DNA of 5,346 nt, taken from positions 1-5,346 of the forward strand of contig JAJYVN010000210.1 in NCBI GenBank assembly GCA_021791995.1, read 5' to 3'. A program made the position numbers and the translations under genes. This document shows positions 1 through 5,301 of the stretch, piece after piece; position 1 is the stretch's first letter, and every line of letters starts with the position of its first letter. The DNA is from Bacillota bacterium (GTDB taxonomy: Bacteria; Bacillota; Sulfobacillia; RBS10-35; JAJYVN01). The notes below the pieces were generated by a model, which ran no database searches, was not told where the DNA came from, and saw only the letters and a program-made list of their open reading frames with translations.

Positions 1-66
1 GACGGCTCGGCGGGAAACCACTCGCATTGGATGGTGAGCGCCCCATTAGCCTTTGGGTTCGCCCGC

Positions 67-732
67 TTATCCGCCAACAGCATCCGCCCCCGTCTTTGCG
101 AGAATGTCCTTCACCGCCGCACGCGCCTTGCGCCCGCCACGCATTCCGTACAGCTTCGCGGAAAAGCTGGTCACTACCGACAACATGTCTTTGACCAACT
201 CAGCCTGCGCATCCTCCGGCTCCTGGTTCGAGATGACCACGATCCGGACGTTCAACACCTCAAACAGGGTCTCCAAGTACGGAAACCCAAAGCGCGCCAG
301 CCGATCCGGATACTCCACCAAGAGGAAGCGCACCTCATGCCGCCGTGCCGCCTCCACCACGCGCCCCAAGCCCCGCCGCCGCGCGTTCAGGCCCGACGCC
401 ACGTCCCCCGCCTGCAGCACCACACGGTAGCCGTTGACCGCCGCGTACTCCAACAGCCGCAGGCGCTGCCGCTCCAGGTTGCCCGCCTCCGCCTGCTTTG
501 TCGTGCTGACGCGAGCGTAGACCGCAGCCGTCTTCTCGCTCCCAGCGCCGTCTTCTCCCAACAACGCCAGCACGTCCGCTCGCGCATACCGCCGTTGCCC
601 GCCCGCAGAGCGAGTGAACGGGCAAAGTTTGCCTTCCTTGTCCCATCGGCGCAGCGTCCCCACGTGGACCCTCAGCACCCGGGCAACCTCTGCAGGGCGG
701 AGCACATCTGACATCCCGTCATACCTACTCAT
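67..732 (-). CDS. tnpA: IS607-family transposase TnpA (MerR-type HTH + serine recombinase)
   Basis: This is the DNA strand-exchange enzyme of an IS607-type insertion sequence. It cuts and rejoins DNA through a 5'-phosphoserine intermediate, and the family shows little target specificity. Residues about 9-58 form a MerR-like helix-turn-helix (LRPAEVARVL, then VGTLRRWDKEGKL and GGQRRYARADV). Residues about 68-200 are a resolvase-type catalytic domain. The nucleophile is expected at Ser76 in YARVST, followed by the family motifs EYPDRLARFGF (140-150) and SFSAKLYGMRGGRKAR (189-204). Its 221 aa are normal for the family, with no frameshift or missing motif, so it looks intact. The start at 732 has only a weak AGGT before it. 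An in-frame ATG at 714 (Met7, MSDVLRPAEV) would give the more usual family N-terminus. The stop is TAA at 69-67. The family usually has tnpB directly downstream, which here would run off the left edge. Confidence 0.95.
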   Translation of the reverse strand: MSRYDGMSDVLRPAEVARVLRVHVGTLRRWDKEGKLCPFTRSAGGQRRYARADVLALLGEDGAGSEKTAAVYARVSTTKQAEAGNLERQRLRLLEYAAVNGYRVVLQAGDVASGLNARRRGLGRVVEAARRHEVRFLLVEYPDRLARFGFPYLETLFEVLNVRIVVISNQEPEDAQAELVKDMLSVVTSFSAKLYGMRGGRKARAAVKDILAKTGADAVGG

Positions 733-738
733 ACCTAT
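719..738 (-). repeat. Tandem 10-bp direct repeat at the tnpA start
   Basis: On the + strand the decamers TCATACCTAC (719-728) and TCATACCTAT (729-738) are adjacent and match at 9 of 10 positions. On the coding strand each unit reads TAGGTATGA, so each contains an AGGT followed by ATG. The first ATG is the 732 start and the second, at 722, is out of frame. The spacing of one helical turn would suit binding of two protein units, perhaps TnpA itself, or the repeat may simply complicate start selection. Confidence 0.7.
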
Positions 739-751
739 CTTATCGGTGCGC

Positions 752-781
752 TCTATAAATTGTTTAGGGTTGCTGCTTCAA
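752..781 (-). promoter_or_regulatory. Candidate sigma-70/sigma-A promoter of tnpA
   Basis: On the leftward strand a TTGAAG (781-776) and a TATAGA (757-752) are separated by 18 bp, a good match to TTGACA-N17-TATAAT. Transcription would begin near 745, leaving a very short leader before the tnpA ATG at 732. A perfect 5-bp inverted repeat (GGTTG at 768-772, CAACC at 779-783) overlaps the -35 box and could be a binding site. The prediction is by eye. Confidence 0.5.
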
Positions 782-946
782 CCTCCCCCATGAGATGCCG
801 GAAGCATAGCGAACGAGCGAGTACGGTGCAATGCGAACCAGCATGGCCCAACGCCACAGGTGCGTTCATCCCCAAAAGGATGCGTGCGTATGCTTTCCAG
901 GCGCCAACGTTCGCTCCTTGCATCGTGGTCCCTGCATCCAGACTCG

Positions 947-953
947 AGAGGGA
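947..953 (+). promoter_or_regulatory. Ribosome binding site fixing the lipoprotein start
   Basis: AGAGGGA lies 9 nt before the ATG at 963. It supports that start over the upstream in-frame ATG at 831, whose extra 44 codons encode a Cys/His/Arg-rich stretch that would bury the signal peptide. Confidence 0.6.
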
Positions 954-962
954 AGTCCTGAA

Positions 963-1991
963 ATGGGCTATCGCACCGCGTTCCTCGCCCTTGGGGTTCT
1001 GGTTCTTGCCATCACGGGCTGTGCACAACGGAGCGCCTCCGCAAAGTGGCAGGCAGTATTGCCATGGGGAGCCGCCGTGCACGCCGAGGAGGTTTCAGGG
1101 CGTACCTTCGGACCCTCTGCCTTTGCGCTCACGGACAACACGATCGTTATTGCGGACAGCTTCGCGCGCCATCTCTTGGTCTGGCGTCGAAGCGCGGGCT
1201 CCTGGATCGGCCCCCGCGTCATCGGCCTGCCGTCTACGGTTTCGATCGTGACAGCCGTTGCCGTTACGGCCGATGGTACCATTGTGGCCGCTGACGACCG
1301 CCTGGAGCTGTGGAGTTTTGCAACGCTCGGACAAGCAACGGTGATGGGGTCGCTCGCAAGGGCCGGTCAGTTCGTCAGTGTAACCTCGCTGGTCCCGTAC
1401 GCCACCGGCGCGTTAGCGGATGTCCTCCAGGTTGGGCCAGCGGAAACAGTTCGCGCCCTCTATGCCTTACCGATCGGAGGGCCACCCTACGTCGTAAAGC
1501 GAACGATCATCGCAACCCCCGGAGAACCCGCTCGGCATCCAGCGGGTCCACCCTGGCTCCTTCTGCCGGCCGGAGTCGAGCGTGGTCTTGCCCCAGCGGG
1601 CAACGAGGATGCCTGGGTCTTGGGAAGAACCGCACGCGGCCAACCCGCCCTGATTCGAATGGCAGCACCCGAGACCATCGGACATCCGATCCCCGTTCCT
1701 GCGTGTGTGCGCTGTGATTTCCTGGGAGTCGCCCGGGGCCTGATCGTGTTCCTTTCCATGCCCTCCACACCCGAGGCAGCAGTCGAAGCCTTCGAGCGCC
1801 ACGGACGGATCGCATGGCGACTGCCCCTGCCCGACAGCCAAGGCCCGCAGCTCGGGGCGTACGCGGTGATGGCCGCCAACGGAGCGCTACTCACCATGAC
1901 CTCCACACCAACTGCGCTGACGCTCCGCTGGTACGCCCCAGGCGTAGCGCAGCCTGCCGGGCGTCAAAGAGGGAACCGGGCATCGCGGTAA
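963..1991 (+). CDS. Secreted lipoprotein with beta-propeller-like repeats, function unknown
   Basis: I do not recognise a specific family. The 342-aa product begins MGYRTAFLALGVLVLAITGC, a signal peptide with lipobox ITGC. Cys20 would be lipidated, placing the protein on the outer face of the membrane. The rest has recurring strand pairs typical of NHL or beta-propeller blades: FALTDNTIVIADSFARHLLVW (about 54-74), VAVTADGTIVAADDRLELWSF (99-119), VARGLIVFL (256-264) and AYAVMAANGALLTM (299-312). Blade assignment is by eye. A CVRC pair (Cys248, Cys251) could form a disulfide or bind metal. The reading frame is open from 831, but the ATG at 963 is chosen for its ribosome site and the signal peptide. 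It is convergent with the solute-binding-protein gene and sits beside an insertion sequence. No clear promoter was seen in the 230 bp upstream. Alternative: the product may be only distantly propeller-like. Confidence 0.75.
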   Translation: MGYRTAFLALGVLVLAITGCAQRSASAKWQAVLPWGAAVHAEEVSGRTFGPSAFALTDNTIVIADSFARHLLVWRRSAGSWIGPRVIGLPSTVSIVTAVAVTADGTIVAADDRLELWSFATLGQATVMGSLARAGQFVSVTSLVPYATGALADVLQVGPAETVRALYALPIGGPPYVVKRTIIATPGEPARHPAGPPWLLLPAGVERGLAPAGNEDAWVLGRTARGQPALIRMAAPETIGHPIPVPACVRCDFLGVARGLIVFLSMPSTPEAAVEAFERHGRIAWRLPLPDSQGPQLGAYAVMAANGALLTMTSTPTALTLRWYAPGVAQPAGRQRGNRASR

Positions 1992-2328
1992 ACAAACCCG
2001 CTGTGCCGGTTCGTGTCCCCCAACCGAATCGCGTTCGCCCCGGATACCGACCAGAGTTCTGCCAACGCATGATTGCCATAACCACGCTGGATCTGGTTGA
2101 GACAATCGACCACGCGCTTTACCCATATCTAGCCACGGGAGGGGGGTAGGATGGTGTGGGACAACCGGGTCGGAACAACGCCATCGGAAGCACGTAGGCC
2201 GCGAGTTTAGAATACGCCGCACCCATCGGACAACGAACCGTCACGGACGCGTCCCTTGCCCGCGCGATGTCAGGCCCTTGCCCTTTTTCCCTCGCCGCAA
2301 AGGGAGGTCAGCTCGGTCGCGTCATCCG
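1992..2328. other. Convergent intergenic gap with short repeats, no clear gene
   Basis: The gap lies between two convergent genes. I see no hairpin followed by a T-tract on either strand. The best stem (TCCCT/AGGGA around 2288-2305) has no U-run downstream in either direction. It contains CCCTTGCCC twice (2253-2261 and 2275-2283, 22 bp apart) and a perfect 10-bp palindrome GGACGCGTCC (2245-2254). A 19-codon reading frame (2151-2210, +) has an unusually strong purine leader, GGGAGGGGGG, from 2138 onward, but nothing else supports it as a gene. Confidence 0.6.
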
Positions 2329-3708
2329 TTACACTCCTGCAGCAGATGACGTGGATGCCGCAGCCGCCGCTCCTTGCTGCTCAAGCGCGTTAACCTGTTG
2401 TGTCATCGTCTGACAGGCGACGGGAACCTCGATCGTGCCTTGAGCGATCTGGGTCAGGTATCCATTGATCGTGGACGCGGCCGACGAATCGTTATAGCGA
2501 AAGACACTTCCGGGATAGACCTCGTTATTCTGCACCTGATCGACCATCACTTGGAGGTTCTTGTCCGCCAGGGTGGGGGCCACCTGGGCCGCAGTGGCCG
2601 CCCATTCGGGCCACAACTCCGCCTTATTGGGGCCAGTGAGCGCCAAGTGCATCATAAACTGCTGCCAGGAATTCTCGACCGTGAGAAACTTCAGGAACTC
2701 CCACGCGATATCCGGGTGTTTCGTCTGTGCGTTGATCGCGTAGAAATCATCCGCGGCGTATGCGACCTTGCCCTTTGGCCACACCGGAGTCTCATAGTAG
2801 GACCAAGTGACGTTCCCCATGTTTTCGACCAGGGACAGGATGCTACCCGCACTGCCGTGGGCCGCGCTAACAACACTGCCAGACTGGAACCCCCGGGTCA
2901 TCGTTACCGCACCCGACTGAAGGAGACCGTAAATCCACTCCAGCGCCTGGATGGAGCCGGGTTGGTCGAGATAACACTTGGTGGGATCCGTCGGATCGAC
3001 ATAGTCCCCTCCGAAGCCCCGGAGGTAGAACGGTGCTGGTCCGGTGCCGGAGTAGTTATAGCCGCCAAAGTATAACCATGCCCCCGTGCGGCTCGACGAG
3101 CCGTCGTTCTTCACGGTGACCTGCTGCCACATCGAGGCCCATTCCTCCCAAGTCCATCCCGGTTCCGGATATGGTTGGCCGGCGTCGTCTAGCAACGAAA
3201 GATTGACGGCCATCGCCAGGGTATGGATATAGGCGGGGAGGCAGTATAGCCCCGCCTTTTGCGGGGAGAACGTTCCGACCTCTTTATAGAAGTTGATCGT
3301 GTTGCTTGGAAATACGGATAGGTCAACCCCGTCCTTCGAGATATATGGTGTCAGGTCCAACAGCAAGTTGTTCTGGACGAAGCCATTGAGGACCCAATAC
3401 TCCATTACATCCGGCCCAGCCCCTCCGGTCAATGATGCCACGGAGGGGTTGGGGAAGTTAATCGTTACCTGAACCCCCTTGTTCTGCGCGAGAAACGGTT
3501 TGATACCCTCTTGATACAGCGGCACCGCGGACGCAGATCCCCCATCGGTGAAGTACGTCCATGGGTGCCAGAGGAGCACCACCGGATTGGCCGCAGCCGT
3601 CACCGGTTTGGCCTTACCACACCCTACCAGGGATCCGCCAAGCAGCGCCGCCGCGCCAGCCACCCCACCGCGCAGCACCTGGCGCCTGCTGATGTATGTT
3701 GGGCGCAC
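2329..3708 (-). CDS. ABC transporter extracellular solute-binding lipoprotein (family 1, sugar type)
   Basis: This is the substrate-capturing component of a binding-protein-dependent ABC importer, probably for a sugar or oligosaccharide; the substrate cannot be read from sequence. The start is GTG at 3708, since an in-frame TGA precedes it. Residues 7-30 combine a twin-arginine-like motif (SRRQVLR), a hydrophobic core and lipobox LVGC, so export may be by the Tat route with lipidation at Cys30. Family 1 signatures follow: GAGPDVMEYW (96-105) with LLLDLTPYI (115-123), then GLYCLPAYIHTLAMAVN with TWEEW (153-190), and AYAADDFYAINAQTKHPDIAWEFLKFL (316-342). The 459 aa are full length for the family, and the tail is Ala/Ser-rich. 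No permease or ATPase gene is adjacent: the next gene downstream is convergent, and the upstream gene on the same strand is a wall protein. It therefore looks like an orphan binding protein relying on a transporter encoded elsewhere. Confidence 0.92.
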   Translation of the reverse strand: MRPTYISRRQVLRGGVAGAAALLGGSLVGCGKAKPVTAAANPVVLLWHPWTYFTDGGSASAVPLYQEGIKPFLAQNKGVQVTINFPNPSVASLTGGAGPDVMEYWVLNGFVQNNLLLDLTPYISKDGVDLSVFPSNTINFYKEVGTFSPQKAGLYCLPAYIHTLAMAVNLSLLDDAGQPYPEPGWTWEEWASMWQQVTVKNDGSSSRTGAWLYFGGYNYSGTGPAPFYLRGFGGDYVDPTDPTKCYLDQPGSIQALEWIYGLLQSGAVTMTRGFQSGSVVSAAHGSAGSILSLVENMGNVTWSYYETPVWPKGKVAYAADDFYAINAQTKHPDIAWEFLKFLTVENSWQQFMMHLALTGPNKAELWPEWAATAAQVAPTLADKNLQVMVDQVQNNEVYPGSVFRYNDSSAASTINGYLTQIAQGTIEVPVACQTMTQQVNALEQQGAAAAASTSSAAGV

Positions 3709-3712
3709 TCAC

Positions 3713-3722
3713 ATCATCCCCC
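3713..3722 (-). promoter_or_regulatory. Extended Shine-Dalgarno leader of the solute-binding-protein gene
   Basis: GGGGGATGAT ends 4 nt before the GTG start. It resembles the fully extended Shine-Dalgarno AGGAGGTGAT and supports GTG at 3708 as the true start. The ATGATG inside it reads straight into TGA, a two-codon minimal frame ending just before the GTG. The same decamer precedes the wall-protein gene. Confidence 0.7.
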
Positions 3723-3762
3723 GTCCGTTTCATATCGGATAAACGGCGCGGCCGCCGACACG

Positions 3763-3779
3763 CTAGGAAATACCCCTAG
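3763..3779. promoter_or_regulatory. Inverted repeat upstream of the solute-binding-protein gene, possible operator
   Basis: CTAGG (3763-3767) and CCTAG (3775-3779) form a perfect 5-bp inverted repeat with a 7-bp spacer, about 55-70 bp upstream of the GTG start. On the leftward strand the same stretch contains GGGTAT (3775-3770), preceded 14 bp earlier by GATTTA. This loosely resembles a stress-sigma (SigB/SigF type) promoter, GTTTAA-N12-15-GGGTAT. Either reading is tentative. Confidence 0.3.
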
Positions 3780-3799
3780 TCTCCATCGATAAATCACGC

Positions 3800-3845
3800 G
3801 GCGCGGGAACGGTCGCGTGCAGGCGACCGTTCCCGGTCTTTTTTT
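3800..3845 (+). terminator. Strong rho-independent terminator, + strand, facing away from both neighbouring genes
   Basis: Arms 3805-3816 (GGGAACGGTCGC) and 3823-3834 pair perfectly over 12 bp with a 6-nt loop. C3804-G3835 extends the stem, and with G3803 bulged, positions 3800-3802 pair with 3836-3838. Seven T residues (3839-3845) follow immediately. This is a textbook intrinsic terminator for rightward transcription only; the other strand has no U-run after the stem. Both flanking genes are leftward, and only 91 bp separate it from the 5' end of the solute-binding-protein gene, so it must end either an unannotated small RNA or antisense transcription from further left. Confidence 0.85.
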
Positions 3846-4150
3846 GTGCTACACCGATGCGGCGCAGCGTGACAATCGGAGGTATCGGGTTGTGCCGAGC
3901 AAACCGTCGGCACGTAAACTGGTCGCGGATCCCACCACAGGTACACGCTGTCCCAACGCAGCGGCTTGCCGGAAAACCGCTTCGGACACAAGCGCCCCCT
4001 CCCTTGCCAGAGCCTCTGTGCGCGACGCTGGCCGGCCGCCGTCGACCGGCCTCGCGTCCGCCGATCCAGGTGGACAAGCCGTCGGCTCGACCCAACAATG
4101 ATTGACTCGGGTCACCTTCGGGACCGGCTGCATGACCCGCCCCCGCAACC
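3846..4150. other. Intergenic stretch without a recognisable gene
   Basis: Several frames stay open here on both strands, but their translations are Arg/Pro/Ala-rich, mutually overlapping and resemble no known protein. Nothing suggests a real gene. Visible structure is limited to two weaker inverted repeats: GGCCGG/CCGGCC (4030-4035, 4046-4051) and CGGGTCA/TGACCCG (4108-4114, 4133-4139). The second lies just beyond the hairpin that follows the wall-protein gene. Confidence 0.55.
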
Positions 4151-4185
4151 GGGCGGTTCGCGCCATCGATCGGTGCGAACCGCCC
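4151..4185 (-). terminator. Strong hairpin after the wall-protein gene, without U-tract
   Basis: Arms 4151-4161 (GGGCGGTTCGC) and 4175-4185 pair perfectly over 11 bp. A G-U pair and two G-C pairs continue the stem, leaving about a 7-nt loop. On the leftward strand it begins 11 nt after the stop of the wall-protein gene, the right place for a terminator or a 3'-end-protecting structure. The following sequence is G-rich, not T-rich, so it is not a canonical intrinsic terminator. Confidence 0.55.
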
Positions 4186-4196
4186 AGGCAGACGTC

Positions 4197-5066
4197 TTAG
4201 GAAATGTTCTCTATCCTCCGCGAGCTCCGGATCCCAATCGCACCCGTCAGGATCAACAGCGCACCCAACACATACGGCAGTGGTCCGCTTCCTGTACGGG
4301 GGAGGGTCGTCTTCGATGCGGAGCTGCCCGTCGAGGTCGATGACGTCGTTTTTGCGGTGCTGGACGATGTCGTCGCCTTGGTGGTAGTAGACGTCACAGT
4401 AGACGGCGTGGTGGAGGAGGTAACCTTAGAGGACGTTGTCGCCGCAGTCGTGCTTGAAGCCGCCGTAGATGTTGCCGCTAACGGGGCAGTGATGGAGGAT
4501 ATGTAGTAGGTGCCAGGCCACCACTGACCAATACCGATTTTGTCAACTTCGGCAAAATCCAGCGTTCCAGACGGGTTATTGTTGAACGTAGCAGCGTTCA
4601 ACGGCAACACAACTTGGTACCACGTGTCCTTCGTGCCGCGCTGCGTCCATGCCGAAACCCGGTCTCCCTTCGTGTCGTAGAGAGTCACGTAGTATGTATT
4701 GTTCCCTTCCGTATCGTAAATCCAGAAATCAAGGCTGCTCCGCGTGCTCAGATTGACCGGGCCGGGCAAGGTGATGAATGTCGTGCCCTGGGAAGGCGGC
4801 GCGGGATTCGGCCACCCGCCTCCCGCATACTGTGCACCCGCGAACACCTGCTCTAGACCCGCCGTCTCGCCCGTATATACGTGGCTCGTTTCGATGGTTG
4901 AAGTCATACCGGCCCCATTACTGAGCATGGATGCCGCACCAGATGCACCGAAGTTGACAATCACGTCCGAGGCAGCGGTATTGCTAGCCGCCAAAACAGA
5001 GACGCCGCACGCCAACACGACCGCTGAGACGAGAGACGCGAAGCCCATGAACCTCCACCGACGCAT
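4197..5066 (-). CDS. LPXTG-type wall-anchored protein with carbohydrate-binding-like domain
   Basis: This is a secreted protein predicted to be linked to the cell wall by a sortase. Residues 1-26 are a signal peptide (MRRWRF, then a hydrophobic core, with a likely cut after VLA). Residues about 35-195 look like a beta-sandwich of the kind found in carbohydrate-binding modules. Examples are LSTRSSLDFWIYDTEGNNTY (106-125) followed by YVTLYD, then WYQVVLPLN (149-157) and VDKIGIGQWWPGTYYISSI (174-192); the exact family is not assignable by eye. Residues about 197-254 are a Ser/Thr/Ala stalk. LPRTG (255-259), a hydrophobic segment (262-279) and the tail RSSRR complete a sorting signal. The ATG at 5066 is chosen over an in-frame GTG at 5084 because the strong Shine-Dalgarno lies between them and the GTG would add acidic residues ahead of the basic signal-peptide start. 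No catalytic motif is seen, so a binding or adhesion role is more likely than an enzyme. Confidence 0.85.
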   Translation of the reverse strand: MRRWRFMGFASLVSAVVLACGVSVLAASNTAASDVIVNFGASGAASMLSNGAGMTSTIETSHVYTGETAGLEQVFAGAQYAGGGWPNPAPPSQGTTFITLPGPVNLSTRSSLDFWIYDTEGNNTYYVTLYDTKGDRVSAWTQRGTKDTWYQVVLPLNAATFNNNPSGTLDFAEVDKIGIGQWWPGTYYISSITAPLAATSTAASSTTAATTSSKVTSSTTPSTVTSTTTKATTSSSTAKTTSSTSTGSSASKTTLPRTGSGPLPYVLGALLILTGAIGIRSSRRIENIS

Positions 5067-5069
5067 CGA

Positions 5070-5079
5070 ATCATCCCCC
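5070..5079 (-). promoter_or_regulatory. Extended Shine-Dalgarno leader of the wall-protein gene
   Basis: GGGGGATGAT, with a sixth G at 5080, ends 3 nt before the ATG at 5066. This fixes that start and makes the upstream GTG at 5084 unlikely. The decamer is identical to the one before the solute-binding-protein gene, and in both cases an ATAT lies exactly 9 nt further upstream (5092-5089 here). Confidence 0.7.
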
Positions 5080-5102
5080 CGCACGCGAATATGACGTACG
5101 CC

Positions 5103-5131
5103 ATTCGAGGCAGCCTTTGGATTTCCTGCAA
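5103..5131 (-). promoter_or_regulatory. Weak candidate promoter of the wall-protein gene
   Basis: On the leftward strand TTGCAG (5131-5126) and TCGAAT (5108-5103) are separated by 17 bp. The spacing is ideal but the hexamers match the consensus only 3/6 and 4/6. The start of transcription would be about 30 nt upstream of the ATG. Confidence 0.25.
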
Positions 5132-5283
5132 TGGTGACATCGACCTGCGCTTACCCGTGATCGGAGAGATGAGCGAAAATCCACTGTTCCGACTCCGGTG
5201 GCAGACCGCTCGGAGGTCAGCTTTCGGGGGATGGTCGAGCGGGAGAATGTGCCAGGGCAACCCGTGCCTTCGTAAGCGTTCAA

Positions 5284-5301
5284 GGGGGGGCGGGAGCGGG
5301 G
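5284..5301 (+). other. Potential G-quadruplex run
   Basis: GGGGGGG, C, GGG, AGC, GGGG gives four G-tracts of at least three with loops of 1, 1 and 3 nt, satisfying the usual intramolecular quadruplex pattern on the + strand. It lies about 220 bp upstream of the wall-protein gene and is followed by more G-rich sequence to the window edge. No gene could be assigned in the right-hand 280 bp. Confidence 0.5.

Larger units (their letters stand above)
1..785 (-). mobile_element. IS607-family insertion sequence, tnpA end only (partial)
   Basis: The intact IS607-type tnpA and its probable promoter mark one end of an insertion sequence that continues past the left edge. IS607 elements lack terminal inverted repeats and make no target-site duplication, so the right boundary cannot be read from one copy; 785 is only the outer limit of the promoter-like sequence. 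In the 66 bp downstream of tnpA the leftward strand has an ATG at 46 (preceded by AAAGG) and another at 27. Too little is present to say whether either begins tnpB. Confidence 0.6.

Noticed and set aside
31..711. 226-aa open frame antisense to tnpA
   Set aside because: It is the shadow of a GC-rich coding region; the translation is Arg/Leu/Pro-rich and resembles no protein, while the opposite strand is an unmistakable IS607 TnpA.
831..962. 44-codon N-terminal extension of the lipoprotein
   Set aside because: It lacks a good ribosome site and would place a Cys/His/Arg-rich stretch before a clear lipoprotein signal peptide that starts at 963.
2288..2305. TCCCT/AGGGA hairpin near the 3' end of the solute-binding-protein gene as a terminator
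   Set aside because: Only a 5-bp stem, and no T-run follows it on either strand; the TTTTT on the + strand precedes the stem.
2374..3075. 233-aa + strand frame inside the solute-binding-protein gene
   Set aside because: It is antisense to a full-length, motif-complete family 1 binding protein and has no recognisable features of its own.
3763..4166. Overlapping ORFs of about 100 aa on both strands between the two leftward genes
   Set aside because: All have random-looking composition and overlap each other; one runs through the terminator hairpin.
4204..4506. Val/Asp/Glu-rich + strand frame of about 100 aa
   Set aside because: It is the complement of the Ser/Thr/Ala stalk and hydrophobic anchor of the wall protein; the odd composition comes from the repetitive codons opposite.
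5067..5084. GTG start for the wall protein (six extra residues)
   Set aside because: The extension overlaps the strong Shine-Dalgarno of the ATG at 5066 and adds acidic residues before the signal peptide.
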